Assembly (NCBI GenBank): GCA_047967505.1
Contig: CM106538.1
Reading direction: 5' to 3' (one strand)
Length of the DNA stretch: 64,000 nt
Source of the DNA: Dipteris shenzhenensis
Taxonomy: Eukaryota > Polypodiophyta > Polypodiopsida > Gleicheniales
The position numbers were made by a program, and so were the translations under genes. Below are positions 44,315 through 55,269 of this stretch, one piece after another; the stretch's first letter is position 1; each line of letters opens with the position of its first letter. A model generated the notes under the pieces. It did no database searches. It saw only the letters and a program-made list of their open reading frames with translations, and was not told where the DNA came from.

Positions 44315-46150
44315 CTACATGTAGAAGACGCTGGTCCGCCCTAGCTGCTGCTCCACCCACTGCTGCAATGATGTTTGTAGCTCTGCCTCTCGCTCAATCC
44401 GGCATGCCTCCTCTGCTCGTGCCTCGTCACCTGGCATGAAATCACCATACGAAAAGCGTCGTGGAATGCATGCTGCAACCACTGATGTATCAGCACCCTC
44501 CTGCATCAGCAACGCTCTTTGTGCCTCCTCCCTATAGTGCTCTGTCAAGACTACACAGGCGAATGGATCAATGGTGTGATGATGACCAGGATATAGATTA
44601 TCCATGCCTAGTCCTCTGTATGTGGCCACATCAATGTCAGCAAAGCATACAGGGCACACTGATCGTGCCACCATGTGGCGGGTCATGCAATGGAGATGTG
44701 CGATGTGGCTGCACCCTAGTCCAAACCACCCTACAGTGTCAAACTCCTCGTGGCAAAGGACGCAAGTGGTAGTAGGAAGCCTAGCTATGACTGCTGCGTC
44801 TATGGGTGTCCTAGTCGGCACATCTACAGGGGAGGAGCGGGGTATAGGGCCACGCTGGGGTCGATCCTATGGCGAGATGGATCACGACTAATATGCCTCA
44901 ACTGCAAAATATAGTGCTCTGCATGATGGTATGCTATGCGTGTCCGAATCCTCTGCTCCTCCAAATCTGTCTGCAACAGTCGTATGCGAGACTCCATCTC
45001 CTGACGCAATAGATGTGCCTGCAATGCAAACATGTCGCGTACATGGTGAGAATTAACCAAAAAACTTTAGTTCAAAACACGCTACAAAAAAATAAACTAA
45101 CATAATCAAAATAACTAACCTCATCCCTAGACTCGGCCAACAATGCCTCCAACTCTGCAATCCGTGTGTCTCGAGCCTCCAACTCGTGCTGAGGTGGTGT
45201 AGATGTGGGAGGTGGTGTAGATGTGGGAGGCTCCATCGATGATCGAGGTGGGGGAGGTGGAATCGCAATAGATCTCGATAGGGCAGAGACCATGTGCTGC
45301 AAGGATGATGCCACTGAATGAACATCCCCCCTAATCTATCCTCCCACCGCTCGTAATAAAGGTGCAGGGATGGTGTGCAACTCAGGTGCCTCGTGTCGAC
45401 GTCGAACACCTACAATCTGATGCTCCTGACGCCCCGTCCTACCATGTCCCGCTTCTGATCTTGGACGGGTACTAAGGTAGTCCACCCGATGACCAAAACT
45501 CAGCGTATAGTTGCATGGCAAACGACCTGGCTATCCGACGGTTGTGAGGCAATCGACCACCATTCGCAGCGAGATATCTCGGATAAATGTGTGCTGCTAT
45601 GATGGGGTGCCTACAACGTAAAATATGCAAGGGGAGCCCTGATCGTGGTCGCATCGCCTCGGTGTGATCATCCCAAAACATATCCTCTAAGGCCTGCCTG
45701 TGATGTGACTCACGCTCAAACAACTGTCGAATGGCTCTCCAATCCAAGCCACCACCAGTGATCTCTGCCTCAGCCTATGCCTGAAAGCTATCCACAATGT
45801 CCTCAACTGTGTCCAATCGACCCAGAGCCTCAATAACTGATGAATCTAGACTCGCAACCAAGTGAGGGGGTGCCCTAGCATCCTGCAGTGCCCTCATCTC
45901 AGCTCTTAGCATCTCTATCTGCATACGAATAGTGGTGCTAGAACCTGTGCACTGGCTGGCGCATGCACAAAAAAAACACATGGAAATTAATATTCTATTT
46001 GGGTAATGAAAATAATATTCTATTCAATATGACTTATAATCTATTTACGTAATGAAAACTATTTGTACGTACTCCTTGATGAGGTAGGATGTCGTTGGGA
46101 TCATCCTATGCACCTACCGGTAGATGGGCCAAATGTGTGGCTCAATATTA
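44315..46150 (-). pseudogene. RING-H2 finger protein with coiled coil, split by introns and a frameshift
   Basis: The last frame (44,821-44,315) holds CVLCHEEF, 13 residues after the second Cys CSHIAHLHC, then CPVCFADI: a complete C-x2-C...C-x-H-x2-H-x2-C...C-x2-C RING-H2 pattern, found in E3 ubiquitin ligases. Upstream (45,981-44,830) are a charged region (MDWRAIRQLFERESHHRQAL), a Pro-rich stretch and a predicted coiled coil (LEARDTRIAELEALLAESRD, then RQEMESRIRLLQTDLEEQR) that join across a likely GT-AG intron at about 45,030-45,118. Another acceptor lies near 45,960 with exon-like sequence to about 46,150. A frameshift before the RING frame and stops near 45,775, 45,520 and 45,335 suggest decay. 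It could be a host gene relic or a TE-carried ORF. Confidence 0.6.
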
Positions 46151-46265
46151 TTAAAAATTCTTAATTTTGATTAGAATTTTTTCAAACTCTAGTTGTTGCA
46201 TTTTTAAACTTAGATGTCTCAAATATTTTTTCCTTATATGTTTCCCTTTTTTCACTTTTTATCCA
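46147..46265 (+). repeat. Dispersed repeat, partial copy
   Basis: Similar to 250-365 (TTAGAATTTT, TTTTTCACTTTTTATCCAA). Partial member of the family at 45-365 and 50,699-50,888. Confidence 0.5.
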
Positions 46266-46269
46266 ATAT

Positions 46270-46855
46270 GAAACTTTTCCACATGTGGTGTAAGGACCAC
46301 ATTGTCCACTTATGGCCCCTATACTAAGGACAGATAGTGGAGAGGTTTGGTTAATAAGACCTTCTTTGAATGCTTTACTGGCTTGGGTTTGCAATAGATA
46401 CGGAGGAGATAGAAGGATACCTAATACATTACTTTGAACGATACGCAAGCAAGGCGCATCTAGTATTTCTCAGACTACACATTAAAAAAGAGAGCGGGTT
46501 CACACTACAGACCTTTTAAAGTGAAAACTTTGAGAAAATAATTAAGCCTTTTCAATATTATCTATTTTGGTTGGGCAATCCACCTCAACTAGTGGCCATT
46601 CCTATAGATCATCACTTGGTTCCCATGCTTGGGGAGAGAGGAGACCTTTGGACAATCATAAATTACGTATGTGTTTTCGATGCGCTGGTGCATTTACAAG
46701 ATCCAATTAGCGATATGCTTATGCATCTAACCACTCTAGTGTTGGGGTCTTTGCCCATGTGGTGTGGTGTTTTAGGGATAATGCCCATGTGGTGTTTTAT
46801 ACAGCCTACTTACTCTACCTAAATTATGAAACAACTCTTAACCAACTATATAATC
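46270..46855. other. No recognised gene
   Basis: A plus-strand 83-codon frame at 46,571-46,822 (MGNPPQLVAIPIDHHLVPML start) has no known motif; no other feature was found. Confidence 0.35.
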
Positions 46856-46859
46856 TATA

Positions 46860-48410
46860 ATATTTCACATAAACGATGATTTTTTAAAAGATGGTTTTAA
46901 AGACTAAAATTTAAACATTTTTTTATTTAAATAAAAATAGCACCAATTTCAAAGATAGCATAGAAGCTACTTTAATCTCTCTTTTTCTTGTTCTTGTTTT
47001 CTTGTTTTTAATACATGATTTTCTTATTTTAACAAAATTCTTATTTTCTTGTTCTTGATACATGATTTCTAAAAACAAAATTTAAACGTTATATTAAATT
47101 CAAAACTTCAGTAATTTGTAAACTTCACTTATAAATTTTTTTAATAGATTATTTTAAAAAACAAATTATATACTTTTTGACATTTAAATACAAACTTCAC
47201 TAACTTAAACTCTTATTTTCTTTTTTTTATAAGATCATTTTTAAAAATAAAATTTAAACGTTTTTTTATTTAAATATAAATAACACTAATAAAAAAATAT
47301 CTTTAATCTCTTTTTTTTAAAAGATGATTTCAAAAAACAAAATATATACATTTTCAGGCTTTAAATAAAAAATTACATAATTCCAAAAATAATTTAAAAA
47401 ACTTTAAAATGCATTTCAAATTTAGAAATATTTTATAATTATTCCTATAAACTAAAATTTAAACGTTTCTTTATTTAAATAAAAATAGCACTAATTTAAA
47501 AAATAACTTTAATCTCTTTTTCTTTAAAGATGATTTTAAAAACAAAATATTTACATTTTCACATTTTAAATAAATAATTACGTAAATAATTTAAAAAAAC
47601 TTTAAAATGCATTTCAATTTTAAAAATATTTTATAATTATTCCTATAAACTAAGATTTAAACGTTTTTTATTTCAATAAAAATAGCTCTAATTTAAAAAA
47701 ATAACTTTAATCTCTTTTTTTCCAAAGATGATTTTTAAAAACCTAATTTTTACATTTTCACATTTTAAATAAAAATTTAAAATGCATTTGAAATTTGAAA
47801 TATTTTATAATTATTCCTATGAACTAAAATTTAAACGTTTTTTTAAAAAATAACTTAAATCATGATTTTAAAAAACAACATTTTTACATTTTCACATTTT
47901 GAATTAAAAATGTCGTAATTCAAAAATTTAAAAAAAACTTTTAAATGCATTTCAAATTTAAAAATATTTTATAATTATTCCTGTGAACTAAAATTTAAAC
48001 ATTTTTTTATTTAATTAAAAATAGCTCTAATTAAAAAAATAACTTTAATCTCTTTTTTTTCAAAGATGATTTTAAAAAACAGAATTTTTACATTTTCACA
48101 TTTTGAATAAAAAATGCCTTATTAAACGTTTTTTAAATTTAAAATTTTCACATTTTAAATTATAAATGTCGTAATTCAAAAATTTAAAAAAATTTACAAA
48201 TGCATTTCAAATTTATAAATATTTTATAATTATTCCTATGAACGTTTTTTTATTTAATAAAAATAGCTCTATTAATTTTTTTTTTCATTTTCACATTTTA
48301 AATAAAAAATGTCGTAATTCATAAATTTCAGAAAAACATTAAAATGCATTTGAAATTTAGAAATTTTTTATAATTTTTCTTATAAACTAAAATTTCATTA
48401 AATTTTACCA
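46860..48410. repeat. AT-rich tandem array, period about 165-200 bp
   Basis: Anchor ACTAAAATTTAAACGTTT (variants) recurs at about 46,903, 47,247, 47,451, 47,648, 47,823 and 47,988, with diverged units further on to 48,384. Each unit also has AACTTTAATCTCTTTTTTT, GATGATTTTAAAAA, TACATTTTCACATTTT and TGCATTTCAAATTTA followed by ATTTTATAATTATTCCTAT. Very AT-rich with no genes. Confidence 0.88.
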
Positions 48411-48439
48411 AAAAGAAAATGCTACATAAAAAAAACCCT

Positions 48440-48535
48440 ACTTGGACTCTCCTGCTCCGTCCATCTCCGTCGATGTCCGTCGGTCACTCTCCGTCGCTCA
48501 CGCAATTCCGTCGACGTCCCGCAAATCCAAAATCG
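48440..48535. repeat. CCGTCG-rich patch
   Basis: CTCCGTC and CCGTCGATGTCCGTCGG-type words repeat several times between the AT-rich array and the palindrome cluster, an abrupt change from AT-rich to CpG-rich DNA. Confidence 0.65.
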
Positions 48536-48548
48536 GTGGATGAGGAGG

Positions 48549-49207
48549 AGCTCGATCGAGGTATGCGGAATGAGGGGGGTCGCTCTCCTTTTATAAGAAA
48601 AATTAGGGTTTCTCTACCTCGATCGAGGTATTCCGCATGCATGCCACGATACCTCGATCGAGGTATTGTGACATGCCCATATATCTCGGTACATCTATCT
48701 CGATCGAGGTATTGACATGCCATGATACCTCGATCGAGGTATCATGACATGCCCATACATCTGGGTACATCCACGTCGATGGAGGTATTGACATGCCACG
48801 ATACCTCGATCGAGGTATTGTGACATGCCCATACATCTTGGTACATCTACCTCGATCGAGGTATTTACATGCCACGATACCTCGATCGAGGTATGTCGGC
48901 AGCAACCGGATGCCAAGTCATCGGTCCAGCATACCTCGATCGAGGTATGTCATCTGTCCTGTCGACTGCCCTGTCGGATGGCACATACCTCGATCGAGGT
49001 ATGCTGGACATGCCACCTTACCTCGATCGAGGTTGAGTTGGATTGCCAGGATACCTCGAATGAGGTAGATGTGGCATGTATAGGTGGCTTGCCAACAAAC
49101 CTCGATCGAGGTAGAGGCTCGGTCCGGTGAAAAAAGCCCAGCACCTCGATCGAGGTATTGGCTTGGCTCGGTTGTCCTCATTGGAGCTAATACCTCGATC
49201 GAGGTAT
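48549..49207. repeat. ACCTCGATCGAGGT palindrome cluster 2
   Basis: Twelve perfect 14-bp cores start at 48,616, 48,651, 48,727, 48,803, 48,849, 48,879, 48,933, 48,987, 49,020, 49,099, 49,143 and 49,192. Imperfect ones are at 48,549, 48,697, 48,773 and 49,053. Many extend to 18 bp, and that at 48,721-48,746 to a 26-bp perfect palindrome. The 18-mer has no stop in any frame (IPRSRY, YLDRG, TSIEV), so long repetitive ORFs arise on both strands; these are not genes. Confidence 0.95.
48644..48900. repeat. 76-bp higher-order repeat inside cluster 2
   Basis: Palindrome cores at 48,651, 48,727, 48,803 and 48,879, and at 48,697, 48,773 and 48,849, are each exactly 76 bp apart. Shared spacer words include GTGACATGCCCATA and GGTACATC. 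About 3.3 units. Confidence 0.9.
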
Positions 49208-49264
49208 TGGAGACCGAAGCAAAACCTTTGTATTTTCACTCGAGCGGGTGTCACACTCACCCGA

Positions 49265-49289
49265 AAGTGGACACCCTTAGCTTGCTACC
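49265..49289 (-). repeat. Right arm of a 25-bp inverted repeat
   Basis: Reverse complement of 41,731-41,755; lies about 58 bases past the last palindrome of cluster 2. Confidence 0.55.
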
Positions 49290-49290
49290 A

Positions 49291-50698
49291 CCCACTCATT
49301 TTTTGTCAGCATTCAATTGAGCTTGATCACTTTAGGGCACTGATTTCAAAGTTATTGCTCCACAAGCTTGGAGATGAACTATTCAAGGGCTCTACAACAT
49401 CTATTACTTGATTGCAAGCAAATTTGCTACCAGCTCAGGATCAACCCAAGTAGAACATTGTTACTCAAAAGGGAATGCTTGATCCCTTGGAAGTCCACTT
49501 GCTCAACTTTAAAAATATTGCAATCAAAGGTAGTAAATTGTAGTTGCTATTCTAAGCTTCTTGCACAAATAGAGAAGCTTAGACATTTTACTTTGAAAGC
49601 TATGGAGCTATAAAAGGTACTTTTTAATATCTACGATACCTCATTAAAAACGACATCTTCATACACCACATTTTCACATTGATATTGATCCTTTGTTCTC
49701 TCCATGTAAAGAAATAAAAGGCTAAGATGCTTTTGAAGCTAGACAATAATTTCATTACAATGTCTCACCACATTTGGTCCAATCTCTTAGATGATCTATC
49801 AAAACAACACAAAAAATTCCATAGAATAGTTTTTAAAAAGGGGGAGACAAAAGGTCTTGGGAAAAATAACTAAGGGTGAGTACCTAGATGGATACTATCT
49901 CCATCATACAAACCGGCCATCACGTAAATGGATTTCTTAAAGATCCTTGAGAGAGTCACACTATGTTTGATGGATTTGTGTTGGTTGTATGCAATATTTT
50001 TGCACCAATGTCCAAATTTTCTCTTCCATTCAAGGGCAAGATCTTGAAGCACAACCCTAATGAGCCATATGAATTCTTCTACTTTAAAATCAATGTGAAA
50101 ATATGAGATCCAAGTTTTTGGGATTGTGAATAAGTACTAGTGGTCCTTATAATTCCTAACTATGCCTTAAAGTGGACCTCATGGTTTATGGTGGTAGATC
50201 CCATAAAATCTCAAGGAAAAAAATCATTCGATAAATCTATATGCTCATAGTGGTGAGCCTCGTGTCCAGAGCAGGGTTAGTTAAATCCTAATGCACCATC
50301 CTATTGCAGGAGGGGGCCAAATCAAGCACATGAGTATGTGTGTGTTCATCACCATGGCTCTTATAATCCATCCCCCTTGAGGGATGCTTAATGATCTATA
50401 TACTAATTCTACAAGGTCATTTTACTTTTGTACTAGAGTACAAAACCAATTGTAGGGGGACAAAAGCAAGGGCACACATATGTGCATGCTTTAATATTCC
50501 CATCAGGAAATGGGCCATACAAGTAGTCCATCATTTGGATAAACATATTATGTATGAGAAAAGGACAAAAATATTTGACACAACTAAATTGAAAATTTTG
50601 ACAAATTTGTAACAAATTGAGATCTTTTCTTAATAAATAGTTTGCAAAAAATTCAAGAACCTTGAGAATTTTAATTAATATTTAGTTTGCAAAAAAAA
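49291..50698. other. No gene seen
   Basis: AT-rich, only short frames without motifs. TTAATAAATAGTTTGCAAAA recurs as TTAATATTTAGTTTGCAAAA around 50,630-50,690, next to the dispersed repeat. Confidence 0.45.
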
Positions 50699-50888
50699 CC
50701 ACAAGATAGGTAAAAAGTGTCAAATCCATCAGGTACTCTAGGTTCCCAGGTCAGGGTCCACTTACTTGCCACCCTCCAAGTAAGCCATAACTTAGAATAA
50801 TATAGCTTAATTTGGGTAGATATGTAATGCATGTGTTACCTGGCTTGTAGTCACTTTACCTAGGAACAAGAACATCCCTCTAGATTCT
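50699..50888 (-). repeat. Dispersed repeat, inverted copy
   Basis: Reverse-complement match to 45-232; both copies contain the GGGTCCACTTAC / GTAAGTGGACCC segment and the CTAGGAACAA / TTGTTCCTAG segment. Confidence 0.75.
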
Positions 50889-51860
50889 TAAAAAAAGGTG
50901 TAATGGATGCAAAATTACAAAAGTGTCATGATTAATCCACCTTCTTATATCAAAAAATACAAAAAAAGGGGGTAGTCCACACCCTGTCATTGAGAGGTGA
51001 AGATCATTTCTACATTATGGGGGGTAGTCCACACCCTTATATGAAGGATAAAATAAATTGATTAAGTAAATTAATTAACCAACAAAAAAAAGAAGGAAAA
51101 TTAAGAGATAAAATATAACAAGGGGGTAATCCCACACCCTTACATGAAAGTAGTAATGTATCTCACATAAGGACATTAAAATTTCCTCTAGATAAAAAAT
51201 ATAATTACATTATGGGATTTATAAAATTTGAGAAACTTTACTCAGGGGTCGTAAGGAAATGCTAAAAATAGGTTACATAGGGACTTAGAAAAGAAGCCTT
51301 GAATGCACATGATATAGACAAGAATCATCTTTTCATCTATGTCACTTTGTCTTCTTTTCATCTGAGTCTAGATAGGCAAAATCTTTAATCGTTCGGCATT
51401 CACGTCCCATAATTATTGACTCATCACAAATGGGGTTCTTGCAGAGACATGTTTTACCAACCAGATGTCAATTTGGGATGGTATGAAATGCTTGGTTTAG
51501 TTTGGTGGTGGAAAGTGTTCAATGGATCATTGGCTAGTAAGTGCCCTTAAACTTGCAAAACAGAGTCACAAAACATTGCTGGAAAGGGATGATTCATTTG
51601 ATCAATGAGATAACTTGGTGCAGGGGTCTCTCATAACATGCATATACTTTACATGACTAGCCTCACAAGGAAGAAATGATAATCTAATGTTAAAATATCC
51701 AAATAAATTAATGAAGGCATTTAAATAAACGAAACAATTAAAGGAACTTAGTTATTAACTGAAGGAAAATTCATGGGAAGAAATTAAGTATGACAATTAA
51801 GGAAATTAATTAAAAGAAAATAAATAAATAATAAAGAAAGTAGAATGACTAATGTAATGA
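50889..51860. other. No gene; scattered GGGGGTAGTCCACACCCT repeats
   Basis: GGGGTAGTCCACACCCT near 50,968 and 51,019 and GGGGGTAATCCCACACCCTT near 51,121. The rest is AT-rich with no recognised coding region. Confidence 0.55.
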
Positions 51861-51875
51861 CATATATATATATAT

Positions 51876-52028
51876 CATGTATGTATGTATGTATATGTCT
51901 TTATGTTAATCCTCTCATATTTTTTCTTTTTTGTTAGAGAGAAGGGGGGGGATTTTATTAAAGTAGACCAAAACAGAAAAAATGTGAGAGGATTAACATA
52001 AAGACATATACATACATACATGCATGCA
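51876..52028. mobile_element. Foldback (long inverted repeat)
   Basis: The left arm (about 51,880-51,932, ATGTCTTTATGTTAATCCTC within) is matched by its reverse complement at about 51,975-52,022 over roughly 47 bases with two differences, around a ~40-base spacer with a G run. ATGTATGTATGT on the left and its complement on the right extend the symmetry. Could be a foldback/MITE relic. Confidence 0.8.
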
Positions 52029-52029
52029 T

Positions 52030-52068
<39 letters not shown>
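52029..52068. repeat. (AC)n microsatellite
   Basis: A pure CA/AC run of about 20 units directly following the foldback's right arm. Confidence 0.95.
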
Positions 52069-52074
<6 letters not shown>

Positions 52075-53020
52075 TGCTTACAAAGATAAACCGAACTATC
52101 TAAGGGACAAAACCAAAAAATAGGATAATGAAAGGGTGTTTAAAGTTAGGGAAGAGCACATTTTTGAGACTTAATAAAAGAGTTGGTATATCAATATATA
52201 TAGATAAGAAGACGTATGTAAAGACATAAGAAGCCAATATATATAAAGAGCCAAACATGTATGTAAAGATATATAAATATATGAATCCATAAATAAGGGA
52301 ACATGAGGGAATGAGTGACCAAGGCAGGGAAGGTACAAAAGGCAACTAGCATGAGAGAGAAAGAGCCATGCACACAATGACATGGGCTAGCCAAGAGGTA
52401 ACTAAGGTAGGATGCTGCTTATAGAAAGAGAATGCCTCTAGAATGCCCAAATAGGGAAGGAGATTAGTAGCACAAGATACTAAGCTACTGGGAGCACAAG
52501 ATACTAGGCCATTGAGCTTGATCTAGATTAAGTTGCCACACTTTGCAGAATCTCTAAACATAGGATCTGAACATTGAGATATTTACCAATCTTAAGATAA
52601 GTTCAATCAATTAATTGTAAGATTTGAGGACTTCAATTATCAGTATGTCCATGTAAGGAAGACTCCACGAGTGTCTCAAGTCTTCAACTCTAAGTCTATC
52701 AATGCCAATTCAAGGTATGTTGCTAGAGAGTGAGATCATAGGTGAGACCACACAAATCTCACAAGTCTCCTTCTTAAGGTGCACCAAAGTTTCAATGAAC
52801 AAAAGCAATAAAATTTTCTAAAGGCACACATGGATAGGAAGACCTACAATCAACACAACTAGAGCAAGTATCAAGTATACATGGCCAAGATTCTACAACA
52901 TAGGGAAGATCCAAAATACTTTAAGGACTAAGATTGGTATCGGCACAAAGTTTTTCTTTGTGAGAGACAAGTCTTTGTCCATCAATGCGATGTGCTTTGC
53001 ATGGATCACTCACAATTTTT
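52069..53020. other. No gene seen
   Basis: Open frames on the minus strand near 52,100-52,394 are Tyr/Ile/Leu-rich and repetitive, from TATATAA-type sequence. No motif. Confidence 0.45.
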
Positions 53021-53205
53021 CATCTTTGAAGAGTATGGTTGTGATGCTCCACAATCTCCTAGAGTGCCCTCATAGCACCTATACTAGGACACATATCATC
53101 CTTGTAGTTTTGCATCTTCAAAGAGTCCGGTTGTGACTTGCTCCATAGCCTCCTAGAGTGCCCCATAGTACTTGTACTAAGACCCATATCATCTATAGCT
53201 TTGTG
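53021..53205. repeat. ~93-bp direct duplication
   Basis: CATCTTxxAAGAGTxxGGTTGTGA, CTCCTAGAGTGCCC, CATAGxACxTxTACTAxGAC and CATATCATC occur in the same order twice (from about 53,021 and 53,112). Confidence 0.8.
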
Positions 53206-53644
53206 TGATATCACGAACAATGCATTGGAAAGGAGACCATGAGATCAAGTTATCAGAACCTAGCTATAACTTCTTGATTTCTTTAAGTACCCTTGTTCTT
53301 GGTTTCACTTAAGGTTGCTTATTCAACCTTGGAGGTGGCACTGGTATGCACACATGGATCCATGGCCACTTATTTGCCTTGAAATTCCTCCTTCACTCTT
53401 TCCTTGCTTGTTATTCCTCATCTTGCACATCTTGCTAGTGTGCCCATTTTAAACTTGCCCCCCATGAATAACATCCTTGTGAAGGGTATTTGTTGGTGTA
53501 CTCTTTCCTCTTTCCTTTAGATCTTTACCTACTAATTGAGTTTTTCTATCTACTTTACAATAGGACCTCTAGTAAGCTTCTCACTATTTTGGAGATTTTA
53601 AAATACAATTTACTCTTGTATCAATTGGGGGAGACTATTGTCAG

Positions 53645-54035
53645 CCAGGTGAGGGCTGCATGGATTTCTCATAGGGATGATGGGGAGGGCTCTCAAGAGG
53701 GATCATGTGAGGGCTCATGAGAGTCAGGGGAGGGCTCATGAGAGTGCTCATGGGAGTCAAGGGAGAGCTCTCAAGAGGGATCATGGGAGTTATGGGAGGG
53801 CTCACAGGAGCGGCCAAGGGAGGTCTCATAGGATTCTCATGGGAGTCAAGGGAGGGATCACATGATCAGTCAAGGGAGGGCTCACAGTATTTCTCATGGG
53901 AGCCAAGGGAGGGCTCATGGGAGGTATCACAGGAGGGCTCATGGGAGGTATCACAAGAGGGCTCATGAGACATGGGAGTTATCATAGGAGGGATCATGGG
54001 AGGTATCATAGGAGGGCTCATGAGATACGGGAGAT
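53645..54035. repeat. GAGGGCTCATGGGAG minisatellite
   Basis: A degenerate array of ~18-27-bp units built from GGGAGGGCTCATGGGAG, AGGTATCACAGGAGGG and GAGTCAAGGGA. TTGGGGGAGACTATTGTCAGCC just to its left resembles a retrotransposon polypurine tract and LTR start, weakly. Gly/Ser/Arg-rich frames through it are repeat artefacts. Confidence 0.85.
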
Positions 54036-55060
54036 TAAACAAGAGGGACTTGTGTCACTAGAGGGATTCTTCTCAGTAGTACATTTGGAGTCCATGGATT
54101 GCAAGGAGGTCATTGTGCTAGAGGAAGAAGATTGGGATAGAGTCCTATGGTGGCATCCTGTGGGATTGGTATTGTTATGTACTCTTGCAATTGAAATATT
54201 TTTTACCATTTCTTGGTGCAACTTTTCAATATCCAAGTAAAAACAGTTGAAATAATTTATCTCAAATGATTGCACACTAGATTTCTTTTGACTCTTCCAA
54301 GTCATTGTTCCCTTTACATAATGGTACCCTCCAAGCATTTCCCTTGCATGTTGGTTTGTTTTTGTCATGCAAGCTTCATAGACCAAGATGCGGGTAGTGG
54401 AACTATATGTATCTTATACTTTCTCAAAAGAGGAGACTTCAAAATTTTAAAATAGATATCTAAGCATCATGACTTACATTAGTAGCATCACAAGATCATG
54501 ACTTACACTAGTAGCAAGAGTTTTAAAGTCATATATAAGCTTCATGACTTGTACCAGGATAATCACAAGAAACAAGCATCCCATTTGCATCCACAATTCC
54601 CTTGAAGTCCTTCATCACCTGCTTTCATCACCTGCTTAACAACTTGCAGATGTAGGCATTTGTGTCTTGGGACCTTTAGTATCCTGATGACATCACTTGA
54701 CTTCAATAAATTGCCTAAAGTGTATGAACTGTCAATATCATCTATTTATTCTTCCCATCACATCTTTCATGAAGTTTCCTAAGAAGAACACAATTGAAAC
54801 TTAACACAAACAATGTAACACAAGAGAGTGAAAATTCATTGAAACATTGGAGAACAAACCTTGTAGCCTGGGTTCTCCTCTTTCTAGAACCTCAAGTGGG
54901 TGCCCATGTATCCATGTATTGTAATTGTATTTTCATATCCTTCAATCCCAAAGGTGTTTCCTTCATATTTTATAGTAGTTCTTCTATCTTCTCTCATCCC
55001 TTGTCTACTGCCAGTTGAACTTGGCTGTAGACAAATATTTCCAAAACCATTTTTGTTTTA
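54036..55060. other. No recognised gene
   Basis: A minus-strand 122-codon frame (54,018-54,386) and a plus-strand 74-codon frame (54,794-55,018) have no known motif. No RNA gene was found. Confidence 0.4.
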
Positions 55061-55061
55061 G

Positions 55062-55170
55062 CGAGCTTATAGAGTAATTCTTGCAATTCTTGCTTATAGA
55101 GTAATTCTCGCAAATATTTCTGAATCCTTTTTTTTAAAAGCTAGCTTATAGTGTAATTCTTGCAAATACT
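55062..55170. repeat. Three copies of GCTTATAGAGTAATTCTTGCAA
   Basis: Starts near 55,065, 55,091 and 55,143, with small changes; the last two are followed by AATACTATT or AATATTTCT. Confidence 0.75.
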
Positions 55171-55269
55171 ATTACTCCAAGTCTATTGCATTGGCTTTGT
55201 CATGAAAATCCTTCTTCTGCCTTTGAAGATTTGTACATTGCAACAATGGTACTTTTCCTAAATGTGTTA

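Noticed and set aside
42989-49207. CRISPR-like array (palindromic repeats separated by unique spacers)
   Set aside because: Spacing is irregular (about 15-50 bases between cores), there are no cas genes, and the context is a plant-like nuclear genome.
48419-49411. Long open frames on all strands across the palindrome cluster (IPRSRY / YLDRG / TSIEV repeats)
   Set aside because: The 18-bp palindrome is a multiple of three and lacks stops in every frame, so these frames follow from the repeat. No start context, domain or codon signal supports a protein.
53625-53645. TTGGGGGAGACTATTGTCAG as a polypurine tract and LTR start
   Set aside because: Suggestive, but what follows is a minisatellite and no element body or second LTR was found.
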